Shown: one piece after another, positions 10,304-18,404 of the stretch
How the letters are laid out: each line of letters begins with the position of its first letter
Numbering within the stretch: the stretch's first letter is position 1
Source of the DNA: Chloroflexota bacterium
GTDB taxonomy: Bacteria > Chloroflexota > Anaerolineae > UBA4142
Assembly (NCBI GenBank): GCA_016215025.1
Contig: JACRMI010000069.1
Coordinates: forward strand, 16,530 to 80,529
Length of the DNA stretch: 64,000 nucleotides
Reading direction: 5' to 3'
Made by a program: the position numbers and the translations under genes
The notes under the pieces: generated by a model
Databases searched by the model: none
What the model was told of the DNA's origin: nothing
The model's input: the letters and a program-made list of their open reading frames with translations, nothing else

Positions 10304-10330
10304 GTAGGGGCGAGGTTGCCTCGCCCCTAC
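10304..10330. repeat. perfect REP-like palindrome
   Basis: A perfect 12-bp GC-rich inverted repeat (10304-10315 and 10319-10330) with a 3-nt TTG loop lies between the binding-protein stop and the MalF-type permease. Such hairpins behind a binding-protein gene commonly stabilise its mRNA relative to the permeases. Confidence 0.75.
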
Positions 10331-10346
10331 TACATACATTATCAAC

Positions 10347-11756
10347 TTATTTTTTTATCGCCGCGGCGGTGTCGTCCATCTTTTGTTGAATTTTCTTGAT
10401 GGCATCGTCCAATGACAATTCGCCGGTGATGACTTGCGCCAAGCGATCACGCATTTCTGGATTGAGCGTTTGTCCAAGCGGGTTGAACTGCAGATAGTAC
10501 GATTCAGGCGTAAGTTTGCCGACCTCTTTCAGGAAGACGTTCATTGCCTTGTTCTGGCTCGGATACGTGATACCCTTTTTCGACAAGCTTAACGAACCTG
10601 GGAGGAAGAGCGATTTTGCTGAGAACTCTGCCAACACATCATCGCTGGTGAGGTAATCGACGAGCTTGCCAACTTCTTTCGGATACTTGGTGGTTTTGAA
10701 CGTAACAAGCGCCGCGCCACCAGGCATGCCGGTCGATCCGCAATCGCCGTAGGGATTCGGAACGGCATCCCACTTGAACTTGTTACCGATCACTTGGTCG
10801 AACTGACTGACCTGCCAGTTGCCAGAGAAGTAGAGGACGAGTTGACCGTTGGTGAAATAGGTGTTGCCGGCGGCATAGGTACCCCCACTGCCCGCCCAGA
10901 CATCAAGCGGCGTGATCTTGTTCTTGTGCCAGCCAATCAACATGTTCGCGGCGGCACGGAAGCCAGGGGAGTCAACTGTGAACTTGGTGTCGTTCAAGCC
11001 ATTGACATAGTGCGCGCACATGCCGAGTGATGGACCCCACAAACGATGACCACTGCGGTCAATGGCGACAGCATTAGGTGTTTTGGTTGCAGTGGCGACT
11101 TTAGTCGCTGCATCGATCCATTGTTGCCAAGTGACTTTGTCACTCGTGTCGCTAGGAACTGGGACACCGGCTTGCTCGAACAGCGTGCGGTTGATGAATG
11201 GACCGCTAACCGTGAACTGGGTGGGGAAACCGTACAAACCGGTCGTATCGTCTGGTTTGCGGAGCGCGCCGAGGAACGCGGGCGACCAGTTGGCTTCCCA
11301 AGCAGAGGCATTGCTCAAGTACGGTCGCAGATCGAGGAAATAACCCTGAAACTGAGCTAGGTTAGTTACACGCGCGAGATCAGGCGGCGAGCCAGCTTCA
11401 ACTTGCGGTTGTAGAATCGTGTTAAGGTTGGCGTAAGCAACGGTGTCCATCTTGACGGTGATGTTGGGATTCGCAGCTTGGAACTTGTCCAAGATCGCGC
11501 GCATTACCTCACCTTCGTTGCCGTCGTTATACCACATCATGCGTAGTTCGACTTTTTGCGCGGCAGACGAGGCACTGGAAGCCGACGATGCCACGCTGGA
11601 CGCGGCGCTGGACGACGAAGCCGGAGCCGTAGTCGGCGCAACCGTCGGCTTGGGTACAGCGGTGGGCGGAATGGGTGTTGCCGTTGGGGCAGGCGCACAA
11701 GCGGCAATCGTTGCGAGAATCGCTATCAACGCAACGAGCATTGCGATTTTTTTCAT
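10347..11756 (-). CDS. extracellular sugar-binding lipoprotein of the ABC importer
   Basis: The start is the ATG at 11756, which has a GGAGGAG site nearby. A longer in-frame start at 11795 would destroy the signal peptide. The protein (469 residues) begins with a lipoprotein signal ending in the lipobox IAAC, followed by a Pro/Thr/Ala-rich and then Ser/Ala-rich linker of about 60 residues, typical of Chloroflexota surface lipoproteins. The rest is a type-1 solute-binding fold (LRMMWYNDGNEGEVM, ITVKMDTVAY). It captures the sugar for the two downstream permeases. About 75 nt before the start, the leader (11830-11840) carries AAGGAGGTGAT, a perfect anti-SD complement with no obvious reading frame behind it. 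Confidence 0.93.
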   Translation of the reverse strand: MKKIAMLVALIAILATIAACAPAPTATPIPPTAVPKPTVAPTTAPASSSSAASSVASSASSASSAAQKVELRMMWYNDGNEGEVMRAILDKFQAANPNITVKMDTVAYANLNTILQPQVEAGSPPDLARVTNLAQFQGYFLDLRPYLSNASAWEANWSPAFLGALRKPDDTTGLYGFPTQFTVSGPFINRTLFEQAGVPVPSDTSDKVTWQQWIDAATKVATATKTPNAVAIDRSGHRLWGPSLGMCAHYVNGLNDTKFTVDSPGFRAAANMLIGWHKNKITPLDVWAGSGGTYAAGNTYFTNGQLVLYFSGNWQVSQFDQVIGNKFKWDAVPNPYGDCGSTGMPGGAALVTFKTTKYPKEVGKLVDYLTSDDVLAEFSAKSLFLPGSLSLSKKGITYPSQNKAMNVFLKEVGKLTPESYYLQFNPLGQTLNPEMRDRLAQVITGELSLDDAIKKIQQKMDDTAAAIKK

Positions 11757-11875
11757 TTCTTCTCCTCCACTGAGATTGAATTTGAATGTTACCATTAGAT
11801 TCTTGGATGATTATTATGGGATGGGTTGTATCACCTCCTTGATAGAGTTTTGACTGATAGGGATTGATGTGAAGG

Positions 11876-12607
11876 TTAGACACCATGGCGTGCCAGTCGA
11901 ATTTTGTACTCGTAGCGGTCGGCGCGATAGAAGGTGGTGGTGAATTCGATGGGGCGCATCTCGGATGAATACGTCATGCGTCGCCGCACCAGGAGCGCAG
12001 AATTTTTTCTTACGCCGAGCTTGCGCGCAAGCTCGGCGTCGGCGGTCATGGCGTTGATTGATTCGTCAGCTTCAACGAGTGGAATGTGCAAATGCTGTTC
12101 GACGATTTCGTAGAGAGCGATGCGCTGCAAATCGTGTTGTGCCAATTTCTCGCCAATCTCTGGATTCCAATAGCCGCGCGCCAGCGCAATGGATTCGCCG
12201 TTAGCGATTTGGACGCGTTCAATGAGAAACGCTTTGTGCTTTGGATTAATTTTCAAAAAGCGCGCGACCTGGTCGGGAGGAATCACCAACTCGGCGCGAA
12301 TCAATTTGAATTGGGGAACGATATTGCGGCTTTGCATTTCTTCCGCAAAAGAGGTCAGCCGAGCGAGGCGTTCTTCGAGTTTGGTGCGTTTAACAAAAGT
12401 GCCTTTGCCTGCTTTGCGATAAATCCAACCCTCGCGCACGAGGTCATGCACCGCGCGACGCACGGTAGTGATACTGAGATCATACCGTCGCATCAGCTCG
12501 TGCTCAGTGGGCAAGGCATCGCCAGGTTTGTAGGTTCCTTGCGAAATATCATCGCGCAGAATATCTTCGAGCCAGCGATAATAGGGAGGAAAACGAGAGG
12601 GGGGCAA
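11876..12607 (-). CDS. GntR family (HutC/UTRA) transcriptional regulator
   Basis: The 243-residue protein has an N-terminal GntR winged helix (LPTEHELMRRYDLSITTVRRAV, then GWIYRKAGKGTFV, residues about 10-75) and a C-terminal UTRA ligand-binding domain of the HutC group. It starts with TTG at 12607 behind a strong GGAGGAG site 8 nt away. It is first in the carbohydrate operon and probably represses it until a sugar or sugar phosphate binds the UTRA domain. An inverted-repeat operator sits between its promoter and start codon, pointing to autoregulation. The rare start codon may keep repressor levels low. Confidence 0.93.
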   Translation of the reverse strand: MPPSRFPPYYRWLEDILRDDISQGTYKPGDALPTEHELMRRYDLSITTVRRAVHDLVREGWIYRKAGKGTFVKRTKLEERLARLTSFAEEMQSRNIVPQFKLIRAELVIPPDQVARFLKINPKHKAFLIERVQIANGESIALARGYWNPEIGEKLAQHDLQRIALYEIVEQHLHIPLVEADESINAMTADAELARKLGVRKNSALLVRRRMTYSSEMRPIEFTTTFYRADRYEYKIRLARHGV

Positions 12608-12630
12608 TGCAGATTCTCCTCCGAACCGTT

Positions 12631-12654
12631 ATTTAGTGCATTAGTGCACTAAAT
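12631..12654. promoter_or_regulatory. inverted-repeat operator, probable GntR site
   Basis: Perfect 10-bp arms ATTTAGTGCA and TGCACTAAAT (12631-12640 and 12645-12654) are separated by TTAG. The site covers the expected transcription start of the gntR-led operon. An AT-rich palindrome of this size next to the regulator gene is typical of HutC-group autoregulatory operators. Confidence 0.8.
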
Positions 12655-12656
12655 AG

Positions 12657-12685
12657 AGGATACCACATTCCTATCGATATGTCAA
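12657..12685 (-). promoter_or_regulatory. sigma-70 type promoter of the gntR-sugar operon
   Basis: On the minus strand a perfect -35 TTGACA (12680-12685) is separated by 17 bp from a -10 TATCCT (12657-12662). The operator lies immediately downstream, about 50 bases before the TTG start codon. Confidence 0.8.
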
Positions 12686-12703
12686 CCGAGTAGGCACGGT
12701 AGA

Positions 12704-13696
12704 TCAACATTTAGATTGGGGCGGCACAACCACACTCCAACGAGGTCGGCGATATATTCCATCCCTCGCCCTGTTAGATTGATCGCTCGGTGCGCAATGT
12801 CGGCGGTCATTTGTTTGCGGAGTTGATTCGAGCGAGCCAGGTCGGCGCTCATCTGATTGAACGCAGTGGTCAGTTCGCGCAAGGGCTTGGTTAGCGTGCG
12901 TGCGAGAATAAGACTCGATGTCAATGCAATCACCATCGCACCCAATGCCAACACCAGAATTGCTTGATTGGTGCGATCTAAATATTCTTGCTCGGTGATC
13001 CAACGCGCGAAAATCGACGCCAGCACTGCGCCGATCAAGCGCGTCACGGTACGTGTGCAGACCACCATCGCGCCGCATAAACGCGCGTGCGAGTTTCAAC
13101 GCTTCGGTTTCGCCACCGCGCGCAAAATGATCGTTGCGTTTGATAGTTGGAATATCGAGCGACGGAATATCGCGTGGAGTATTCAACTGACCGCGAGTTG
13201 AGAATCGGTTAGGGATGACGACAACTTGCTCAAAGCGATTGCGATACGGCGTGAACACGGTGTACGGCGTGCCATCGTCTTTCAAAACTTGCTCTGGCGC
13301 GGCGAGATAGTTGTCGTCGAATTGCTCGATGCGCACGCCGAGCACGTTAAGCGCGCTGACGACTTGAGTATCGCGGCGTCGCGCGTACGGCGTGTGATCG
13401 CGATGAAAGTAGACCGCATTGGCTTGCGTCTCTTTCGCCAACTTGGACAACTCGCGCGCGGGTTCGCCACGCCGCAAAATCAATCGACTGTTGTGTTTGC
13501 GGAGTTGCGAATCCAAGTCGGCAAGCGTATCGAACAGAAATTGTTTTCGCGCAGGCGCAAGTTTATGGCTGTTCAGCAAACGCGGATCAAGGATGAAAAC
13601 GGGAATGACGCTCGACGCATCGCGCAGAGCGTAATGCAAGGTGATATTATCGGTCAAGCGCAAATCGCGCCGCAGCCACCAGATTATTCGTTGCAT
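12704..13696 (-). pseudogene. truncated deoxyribodipyrimidine photolyase, joined out of frame to foreign sequence
   Basis: Residues 1 to about 200 of this 330-codon frame are the N-terminal antenna-binding domain of a cryptochrome/photolyase (MQRIIWWLRRDLRLTDN, FHRDHTPYARRRD, GTPYTVFTPYRNRF, GGETEAL). The FAD-binding helical domain that should follow (about 270 residues) is missing. From about 13080 downwards the frame reads through the antisense-phase codons of a histidine kinase fragment, so the last 120 or so residues are not photolyase. The enzyme cannot repair DNA in this form. It is the last member of the minus-strand block headed by a B12-dependent light regulator, where a photolyase would be expected. 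A genuine deletion or an assembly join would look the same. Confidence 0.82.
12785..13068 (-). pseudogene. histidine kinase fragment (membrane helix + HAMP + start of H-box)
   Basis: In a different frame from the photolyase remnant, codons from about 13060 to 12790 read ILVLALGAMVIALTSSLIL (membrane helix), then LTKPLRELTTAFNQMSADL (HAMP) and LRKQMTADIAH, the first half of a HisKA box. The sequence breaks exactly at the phospho-accepting histidine and continues as unrelated codons to a stop at 12682. The sensor domain and the whole ATPase domain are missing, so this is a non-functional internal fragment trapped beside the photolyase remnant. Confidence 0.72.
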
Positions 13697-13741
13697 CGCT
13701 TACCACTAACTATTCGCCTTAAACCCTTTTTCAGGTGTCGA

Positions 13742-14389
13742 CTAAACCAACCTTGCTTTGAGCGCAATGGAATGTCCATCGGCAGTAGAAATTGAAACCA
13801 CAATTATTCCAGAGCGATCCAGCGTTAGTTTGCCCCGATTGCCCACACTGTCCGATAAATCGAGTGAGCCATAGCCGCGAATTTTCCAGCGTCCTAACCC
13901 AGGTCCCAACTCGCTAGTAATTACCCCAATCATTTCGGCGCGATAATCGCTTTGCTCCGCTTCAAACTTGAAAGTCGTCGGCGCTGGCATTTCCAGACCG
14001 CGCCAGCCCACCGTAGTCCCCGTAATGGTTTCTGCGCCGACCAACACACCTACATGTTTCATTTCGATCCGATACGAAAATCTCAGATTACCTTCGCAAG
14101 TCACCATGACCCGTGCATCGGTTTCTGGATCGATTGTTTCGAGCACCTTGCCCGCTGGATCCCCATCGGGCTGGTAGAGTGCAGGACCAAAACTCGTCGA
14201 TGCGGCTGCCGCATAAATCGCAATTTGCGCGAGGGCACGCGCCGAATCTTGCTTGAGCAAATCGGCAACGGGTTTCAACAACGCCGTCTTGTGCAATCGC
14301 CGCGCCACATATCTGCCAATGGTACTCCCTTCGCGTGGCGTTTCGTATTCCATTCGCTGGCTTGAAAAAAGTGGTTTCGCTGCCGTCAT
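13742..14389 (-). CDS. hypothetical protein, 215 residues
   Basis: The start is taken at the ATG at 14389, one base after the stop of the upstream membrane gene; the longer frame to 14497 would overlap that gene. The protein opens with a charged segment, then an alpha-helical part (about residues 25-70) and a beta-rich C-terminal half with recurring short strands (VMVTCEGNLRFSYRIEM, GRWKIRGYGSLDLSD), reminiscent of a lipocalin-like or barrel fold. I do not recognise a family. Tight coupling to the gene at 14391 suggests a joint role. Confidence 0.7.
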   Translation of the reverse strand: MTAAKPLFSSQRMEYETPREGSTIGRYVARRLHKTALLKPVADLLKQDSARALAQIAIYAAAASTSFGPALYQPDGDPAGKVLETIDPETDARVMVTCEGNLRFSYRIEMKHVGVLVGAETITGTTVGWRGLEMPAPTTFKFEAEQSDYRAEMIGVITSELGPGLGRWKIRGYGSLDLSDSVGNRGKLTLDRSGIIVVSISTADGHSIALKARLV

Positions 14390-14390
14390 A

Positions 14391-15002
14391 TTACTTTTCC
14401 GCCAAGAACATTTGAAGCTGTTCTTCAACTCTTTTTTCATCGCGCTGACCCATAAAATGCCATGCGAGATAAAGCAGATTCGCGAGCGTCCACACAAGCG
14501 TCACAGGCAGATAGAAATTAATCGGCGCAAAGTTTGGCGCAAGGTGTGGGAGCAATTGCCAACCTCGATACAACGCCAACGCCCAGAGCAACGTGCCCGC
14601 GATGCCGTAATGGAATGTGATGGCGGAAAAGAAGGTCAACGGATTTCCGAGACTGACGCCGACAAAACGCGGTGCGTCAAGTGGGAAGAGATACACTTCT
14701 TCCAACTTGTGCGCGATGAGCGCATCATTGCCGTTTAACTGATTGAGTTTTTGTTCCAGCGCGCGAGCGTAGCGCCGCGCAAAGATGATGTAATGAAAGT
14801 GAAACGCACCCTGCATCGCCGCATACAAAACAAGATACGGGACGAGCAATACTGCCGCACGCAACGGTTCGAGCAAACTCGCCACGAGCAACACAGCGTT
14901 CACCGCAATCCAGAAATTGATCTGGCGAAAAAAGAGCGAATGATATTTGAAATTCATCGCACGCATTCGCCGCAACTGCGCGCGCAACATACCCTGGGAC
15001 AT
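14391..15002 (-). CDS. hypothetical integral membrane protein, 203 residues
   Basis: Four hydrophobic helices are visible, arranged as two pairs (about residues 28-65 and 125-185), with a charged cytoplasmic loop between them (YARALEQKLNQLNG). It starts four bases from the methyltransferase stop and ends one base before the next gene, so it sits in a translationally coupled operon. No family was recognised and no catalytic motif is apparent. Confidence 0.72.
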   Translation of the reverse strand: MSQGMLRAQLRRMRAMNFKYHSLFFRQINFWIAVNAVLLVASLLEPLRAAVLLVPYLVLYAAMQGAFHFHYIIFARRYARALEQKLNQLNGNDALIAHKLEEVYLFPLDAPRFVGVSLGNPLTFFSAITFHYGIAGTLLWALALYRGWQLLPHLAPNFAPINFYLPVTLVWTLANLLYLAWHFMGQRDEKRVEEQLQMFLAEK

Positions 15003-15006
15003 TTCT

Positions 15007-15846
15007 CTAACCTTTCACACTGGGTTTCATCAACGTAAACACCACCGCGCCAAATACTTGGTGTCGTTCGCGCGTCCATCCCGTCGATTGAATAATCGCG
15101 TTGAATTCATCGAGCGTTGGAAAAGTGATGCCGCTCAAGCGCGCATTCCACTGCCCGATTCGACCCAGGAGCGATGTGGCTTGGAGCAAACTCATTGCGA
15201 ACATCCGACCGCTCGGCTTGACCACGCGCCGTGCCTCGCGCAACGCTTCACTCATCGAACGAAATTCGTTCAGTGAGCCACCGCAGACCAACGCATCTAC
15301 CAACGCATCGGCAAAGGGCAACCGCTGGGCTGGCGCGCGAACGTGCGCGATATTCCTCACGCCATCGCGTCGCGCATACTTGCGCCCTGCTTTCAGCATT
15401 CCCGTCGCCATATCAATAGTGATAATCGTCGCATCGGCATTTTGTTTGCCGATACCGCGCGCGTACAAATCGGTGGACGAACCAAGATCAATTATCAATT
15501 CGTTTGGCTGAACCGCGAGCCAATCGTTCAGTAATTCGATTTCGCGCTCGATTGGGAATGGTTCGCCCGATAGCATCGTGAGAGAACGCGGTCGCCAGAC
15601 GTTTTCATAGCCCCAGGGCAACATCGGCAGATAGTTGCTCAAGCCCGCCAGTGTCAGCAAGTCTGTATCGTTGTGTTGCGCCACATCGAGCACGTGATTG
15701 TGAATCGGGAATCGCGCGTCACATTGATTGCAGTTTGCCTCGCCGCGTTCAGGCACCAAGTCATCGTCCGACTTTGAATTGAGCGTCAGTCCGCGTGCGC
15801 CGCAGCGCGGACATTTCACAATAGCCATCCAGTCCATCATAACCAT
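15007..15846 (-). CDS. class I SAM-dependent methyltransferase with N-terminal zinc ribbon
   Basis: A 279-residue protein. CPRCGARG and CNQCDARF near the N-terminus form a four-cysteine zinc ribbon, as in RlmA- or UbiE-like methyltransferases with a Trm112-type head. The SAM-binding motif I is ELIIDLGSSTDLYARG, with the acidic residue of motif II in TIITIDMA and the post-I segment FADALVDALVC. The substrate is unknown; such proteins act on quinones, lipids or RNA. Several in-frame Met codons lie at the start (positions 1, 3, 4 and 7), so the exact N-terminus is uncertain. It belongs to the dense minus-strand operon of membrane and redox genes. Confidence 0.85.
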   Translation of the reverse strand: MVMMDWMAIVKCPRCGARGLTLNSKSDDDLVPERGEANCNQCDARFPIHNHVLDVAQHNDTDLLTLAGLSNYLPMLPWGYENVWRPRSLTMLSGEPFPIEREIELLNDWLAVQPNELIIDLGSSTDLYARGIGKQNADATIITIDMATGMLKAGRKYARRDGVRNIAHVRAPAQRLPFADALVDALVCGGSLNEFRSMSEALREARRVVKPSGRMFAMSLLQATSLLGRIGQWNARLSGITFPTLDEFNAIIQSTGWTRERHQVFGAVVFTLMKPSVKG

Positions 15847-15869
15847 CGCACCTATGCACTATCGAACTA

Positions 15870-16199
15870 TTACACTGCTCGCGCGCCCATCCAAAACTTT
15901 TTCCAATCGCCGTTGCTGGTGAGCAATGTCAGCAAGACATAGAGACTGGTGACGAAATTGCCAAACACCATTACGGCAACTGTCCATATCGCCGCGCGAA
16001 CGAGCGATTTCTCGCGATAGAAAACCCAGCCGCAAAATAGAACAAATCCTGTGTAGACATCGACGAGTGAGACGATGCCCCAGGGGTGCGAAAAAATCCA
16101 CGCACCCTCTGCGCCGATGTTGCCGTTGATAAAACCGTTGGCAAGCGCAACCGTCATTGCCAACACACCGCTAATCGAAATCACTTTTGCGATGTTCAT
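15870..16199 (-). CDS. small membrane protein, DUF1475-like
   Basis: The 109-residue protein has three to four membrane helices. PWGIVSLVDVYTGFVLFCGW, the charged REKS turn and FGNFVTSLYVLL look like the DUF1475 family, which I name from memory of its pattern. A GGAGTAAAC ribosome site precedes the ATG. It lies 23 bases downstream of the DUF1295 gene. Its function is unknown. Confidence 0.65.
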   Translation of the reverse strand: MNIAKVISISGVLAMTVALANGFINGNIGAEGAWIFSHPWGIVSLVDVYTGFVLFCGWVFYREKSLVRAAIWTVAVMVFGNFVTSLYVLLTLLTSNGDWKKFWMGARAV

Positions 16200-16222
16200 T
16201 GTTTACTCCTCAATACGATCAT

Positions 16223-17092
16223 TCAGAACAATCGGGGAATCAATACGGGCGTGCGTTTTTTATAGGACTCGTACTCTGCCTGACCGCCCCACTTTTTATC
16301 GGCTTTGGCTTCAAGCATAGGAACGCCACTGACCCGCGTGATTAGCAGTGTGACAAACACAGGAGAAATCAGAGCTACCCACTGCCAACCTTGCAGAACG
16401 GGTAAAGCAATCACTGCGACACCAACCCAGAGTGTGATCTCGCCAAAATAGTTGGGGTGACGCGAGCGCGACCACAATCCCGTTCGAATAAACTTGCCTT
16501 TGTTGGCGGGGTCTGCGCTGAAACGACTTTTTTGGGAATCGGCAACGACTTCAATCGCAAAACCGAATATCCAAACGAGCAAGCCAACGAGAGCGAACGC
16601 ATCCAACTCTTTTCGATTCGTCGTCGTGATGGCGACCAGCGCCGCCGCCGCCGTGAACGTTACCCATAAACCTTGGATGGTCCAAACGTTTAGGAATCGG
16701 ATGAACGAAGGTTTGAATTCGTCAAAGCGATCGTCCTTGCCTGCTTTTTGGATTCGGCGGAAAAGGAATGAACCCAGGCGCACAGCCCAGACCACGACCA
16801 ACGCCCATAAAATAATAGAGCGCGCATCAATTCTTGGACTGAATATCACAGCGAGAGTGACAATCGAAATATAGGTAATGCTCCCCGTGATGTCGTAGAA
16901 TTTTTCAGTTTGCCGCAGATAGGCGGGGATAAAAGCCAACCACTGGATGATAAAAGCCAGCGCGACCGCCACGGCAAACAAGGGAATTCCCATAAACAAA
17001 CTCCCGTCGTGACTGCCTGCCCACGCGACCCCTAATCCAATCAAAATCAAGATGGGAAAAACGATGAGCGAATTACGATCTGCTGTCTGCAT
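16223..17092 (-). CDS. DUF1295 (steroid 5-alpha-reductase-like) membrane protein
   Basis: A 289-residue polytopic protein with seven or so membrane helices. The C-terminal signature GLWSRSRHPNYFGEI and later EYESYKKRTPVLIP are diagnostic of the DUF1295/isoprenylcysteine methyltransferase-steroid reductase superfamily, where the RHPNY motif binds the NADPH or SAM cofactor. The substrate in bacteria is unknown. It starts five bases after the DegV stop. DUF1295 genes are often found in light- or stress-induced clusters together with photolyase and LitR/CarH regulators (recalled, not checked), which matches this neighbourhood. Confidence 0.88.
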   Translation of the reverse strand: MQTADRNSLIVFPILILIGLGVAWAGSHDGSLFMGIPLFAVAVALAFIIQWLAFIPAYLRQTEKFYDITGSITYISIVTLAVIFSPRIDARSIILWALVVVWAVRLGSFLFRRIQKAGKDDRFDEFKPSFIRFLNVWTIQGLWVTFTAAAALVAITTTNRKELDAFALVGLLVWIFGFAIEVVADSQKSRFSADPANKGKFIRTGLWSRSRHPNYFGEITLWVGVAVIALPVLQGWQWVALISPVFVTLLITRVSGVPMLEAKADKKWGGQAEYESYKKRTPVLIPRLF

Positions 17093-17097
17093 AGAAT

Positions 17098-17940
17098 TTA
17101 TCCTTTCGATTTACCAACGATTGCGAACCCAACCGCGCCAGGACCGATGTGCGCGCCGATGATAGGCGTAATGTCCATCGACAGAATTTCACCGTCGGGC
17201 AACAAATGCGCGGCTTGCTTGCGTAACTCTGCCACGCGCTCAGGCGAATGCGTGTGAACAATCGCGATGCGCTCCACGTTGCCGACATCGTGCAGCATTT
17301 CGAGCAATCGCTGGGTTGCGCGTTCACGCGTGCGAACGCGCTCTGCACCCGCCTTGCCGTCGAACATCGTTAGAATCGGCTTGAGTTGCAAGAGTGTGCC
17401 CATCGCAGCAATCATTCCATTCATTCGTCCACTGCGCTTGAGAAATTCCAACGTATCAAGCGCGGCGAAAACGTGCGAGCGTTTGATCTGATCGTTCAGC
17501 GCTTTGACGATTTCACCCATCGTTTTGCCTTGCGCCGCGAGTTTCGCCGCTGTCTCGACTAAGAACCCTGTGCCCAAACTCAACTGGCGCGAATCGAACA
17601 CGGTGACAGGCACACTTTTCGTTTCCTGCGCGGCAACACGCGCCGTATCGATCACCGCGCTCAACGCCGACGAGATGTGAATCGATAAAACCTGGGTCGC
17701 GCCTTCGCGCGCCAATTCATCATACACCTTGCGATATTTTTCGGGCGACGACGCGGCGGTCGTCGGATGCACGGGATATGTCGGCAAGTTGCGATAAAAT
17801 TCCTCGCGCGTGATTTCCACGCCGTCAAGATAACCCTTGTCGCCGATGTTGATGTAAAGCGGGACCACGCGAATGCCGTACTTGGCAATCACTTCAGCGG
17901 GCAAATCGCAAGTGCTATCAGTTACAATGCGAATCATCAT
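17098..17940 (-). CDS. DegV family fatty-acid-binding protein
   Basis: The 280-residue protein has all DegV landmarks: RIVTDSTCDLP at the N-terminus, VPLYINIGDKGYLDG, TAASSPEKY, HISSALSAVIDTA, VTVFDSRQLSLGTGF and a C-terminal HIGPGAVGF. In Gram-positive bacteria such proteins are FakB subunits that present fatty acids to FakA for phosphorylation. No fakA (DAK-type kinase) gene lies in this window. The ATG overlaps the stop of the preceding gene by one base (TAATG), indicating translational coupling. Confidence 0.93.
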   Translation of the reverse strand: MMIRIVTDSTCDLPAEVIAKYGIRVVPLYINIGDKGYLDGVEITREEFYRNLPTYPVHPTTAASSPEKYRKVYDELAREGATQVLSIHISSALSAVIDTARVAAQETKSVPVTVFDSRQLSLGTGFLVETAAKLAAQGKTMGEIVKALNDQIKRSHVFAALDTLEFLKRSGRMNGMIAAMGTLLQLKPILTMFDGKAGAERVRTRERATQRLLEMLHDVGNVERIAIVHTHSPERVAELRKQAAHLLPDGEILSMDITPIIGAHIGPGAVGFAIVGKSKG

Positions 17941-18287
17941 TAACCTCCAATGACCAGAATCGCGCCGAACACGATTTCGATAACGAGACTGAGGATGTTC
18001 GATTGCGCGTATGATTTATCGAACACGATGGAAAACGCCCGCGCCACGGCGATGACGAGATAACCAATGCCCAGCATCAGATATGCAGGCGCGCCTAACA
18101 CAAGTGGTGTGACACCCAAGGCGATGAACAGACCGCCAAAGATAGCGCGAATTTCTGAAACGCCGCGCACACCGTTCGCCGTCAATCCGATAAACCCATA
18201 CGTTGCGTCGGGCTTGACGAACGCGAGCAGACCCGTTGCCGCTGTACCAAGCGCGGCGATTATTTTCAAGATGAGCAAGATGTCCAT
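17940..18287 (-). CDS. small membrane protein, DUF4345-like
   Basis: A 115-residue protein with four predicted helices, opening LLILKIIAALGTAATGLLAF. The pattern NGVRGVSEIRAIFGGLFIALG is typical of DUF4345-type membrane proteins, whose function is unknown. It is the first gene of the tight run that goes on to DegV, DUF1295, methyltransferase and others, and its stop codon overlaps the DegV start. Confidence 0.75.
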   Translation of the reverse strand: MDILLILKIIAALGTAATGLLAFVKPDATYGFIGLTANGVRGVSEIRAIFGGLFIALGVTPLVLGAPAYLMLGIGYLVIAVARAFSIVFDKSYAQSNILSLVIEIVFGAILVIGG

Positions 18288-18310
18288 TTGTTTTCTTCCT
18301 ACTCCAGGTT

Positions 18311-18394
18311 TGTCATTGCGAGCCGCGTAGCGGCGAGAAATCTCCGCCTCTGCACAGATTTCTCCTCGCCGCCTTGTGGCTCGGCGAAATGACA
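18311..18394. repeat. palindromic intergenic element (MITE/REP-like)
   Basis: An 84-base imperfect palindrome whose ends read TGTCATTGCGAGCC and GGCTCGGCGAAATGACA, with an inner inverted pair around AGAAATCT/AGATTTCT. CATTGCGAG-type palindromes of this form are scattered through many bacterial genomes. It separates the alpha/beta hydrolase from the DUF4345-like operon and could end or attenuate transcription. Confidence 0.6.
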
Positions 18395-18404
18395 GTTTAT
18401 AAAA

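Noticed and set aside
11527..11886. 119-codon minus-strand frame overlapping the start of the binding-protein gene
   Set aside because: It lies out of frame within the lipoprotein signal and linker codons, which have the clear start and lipobox.
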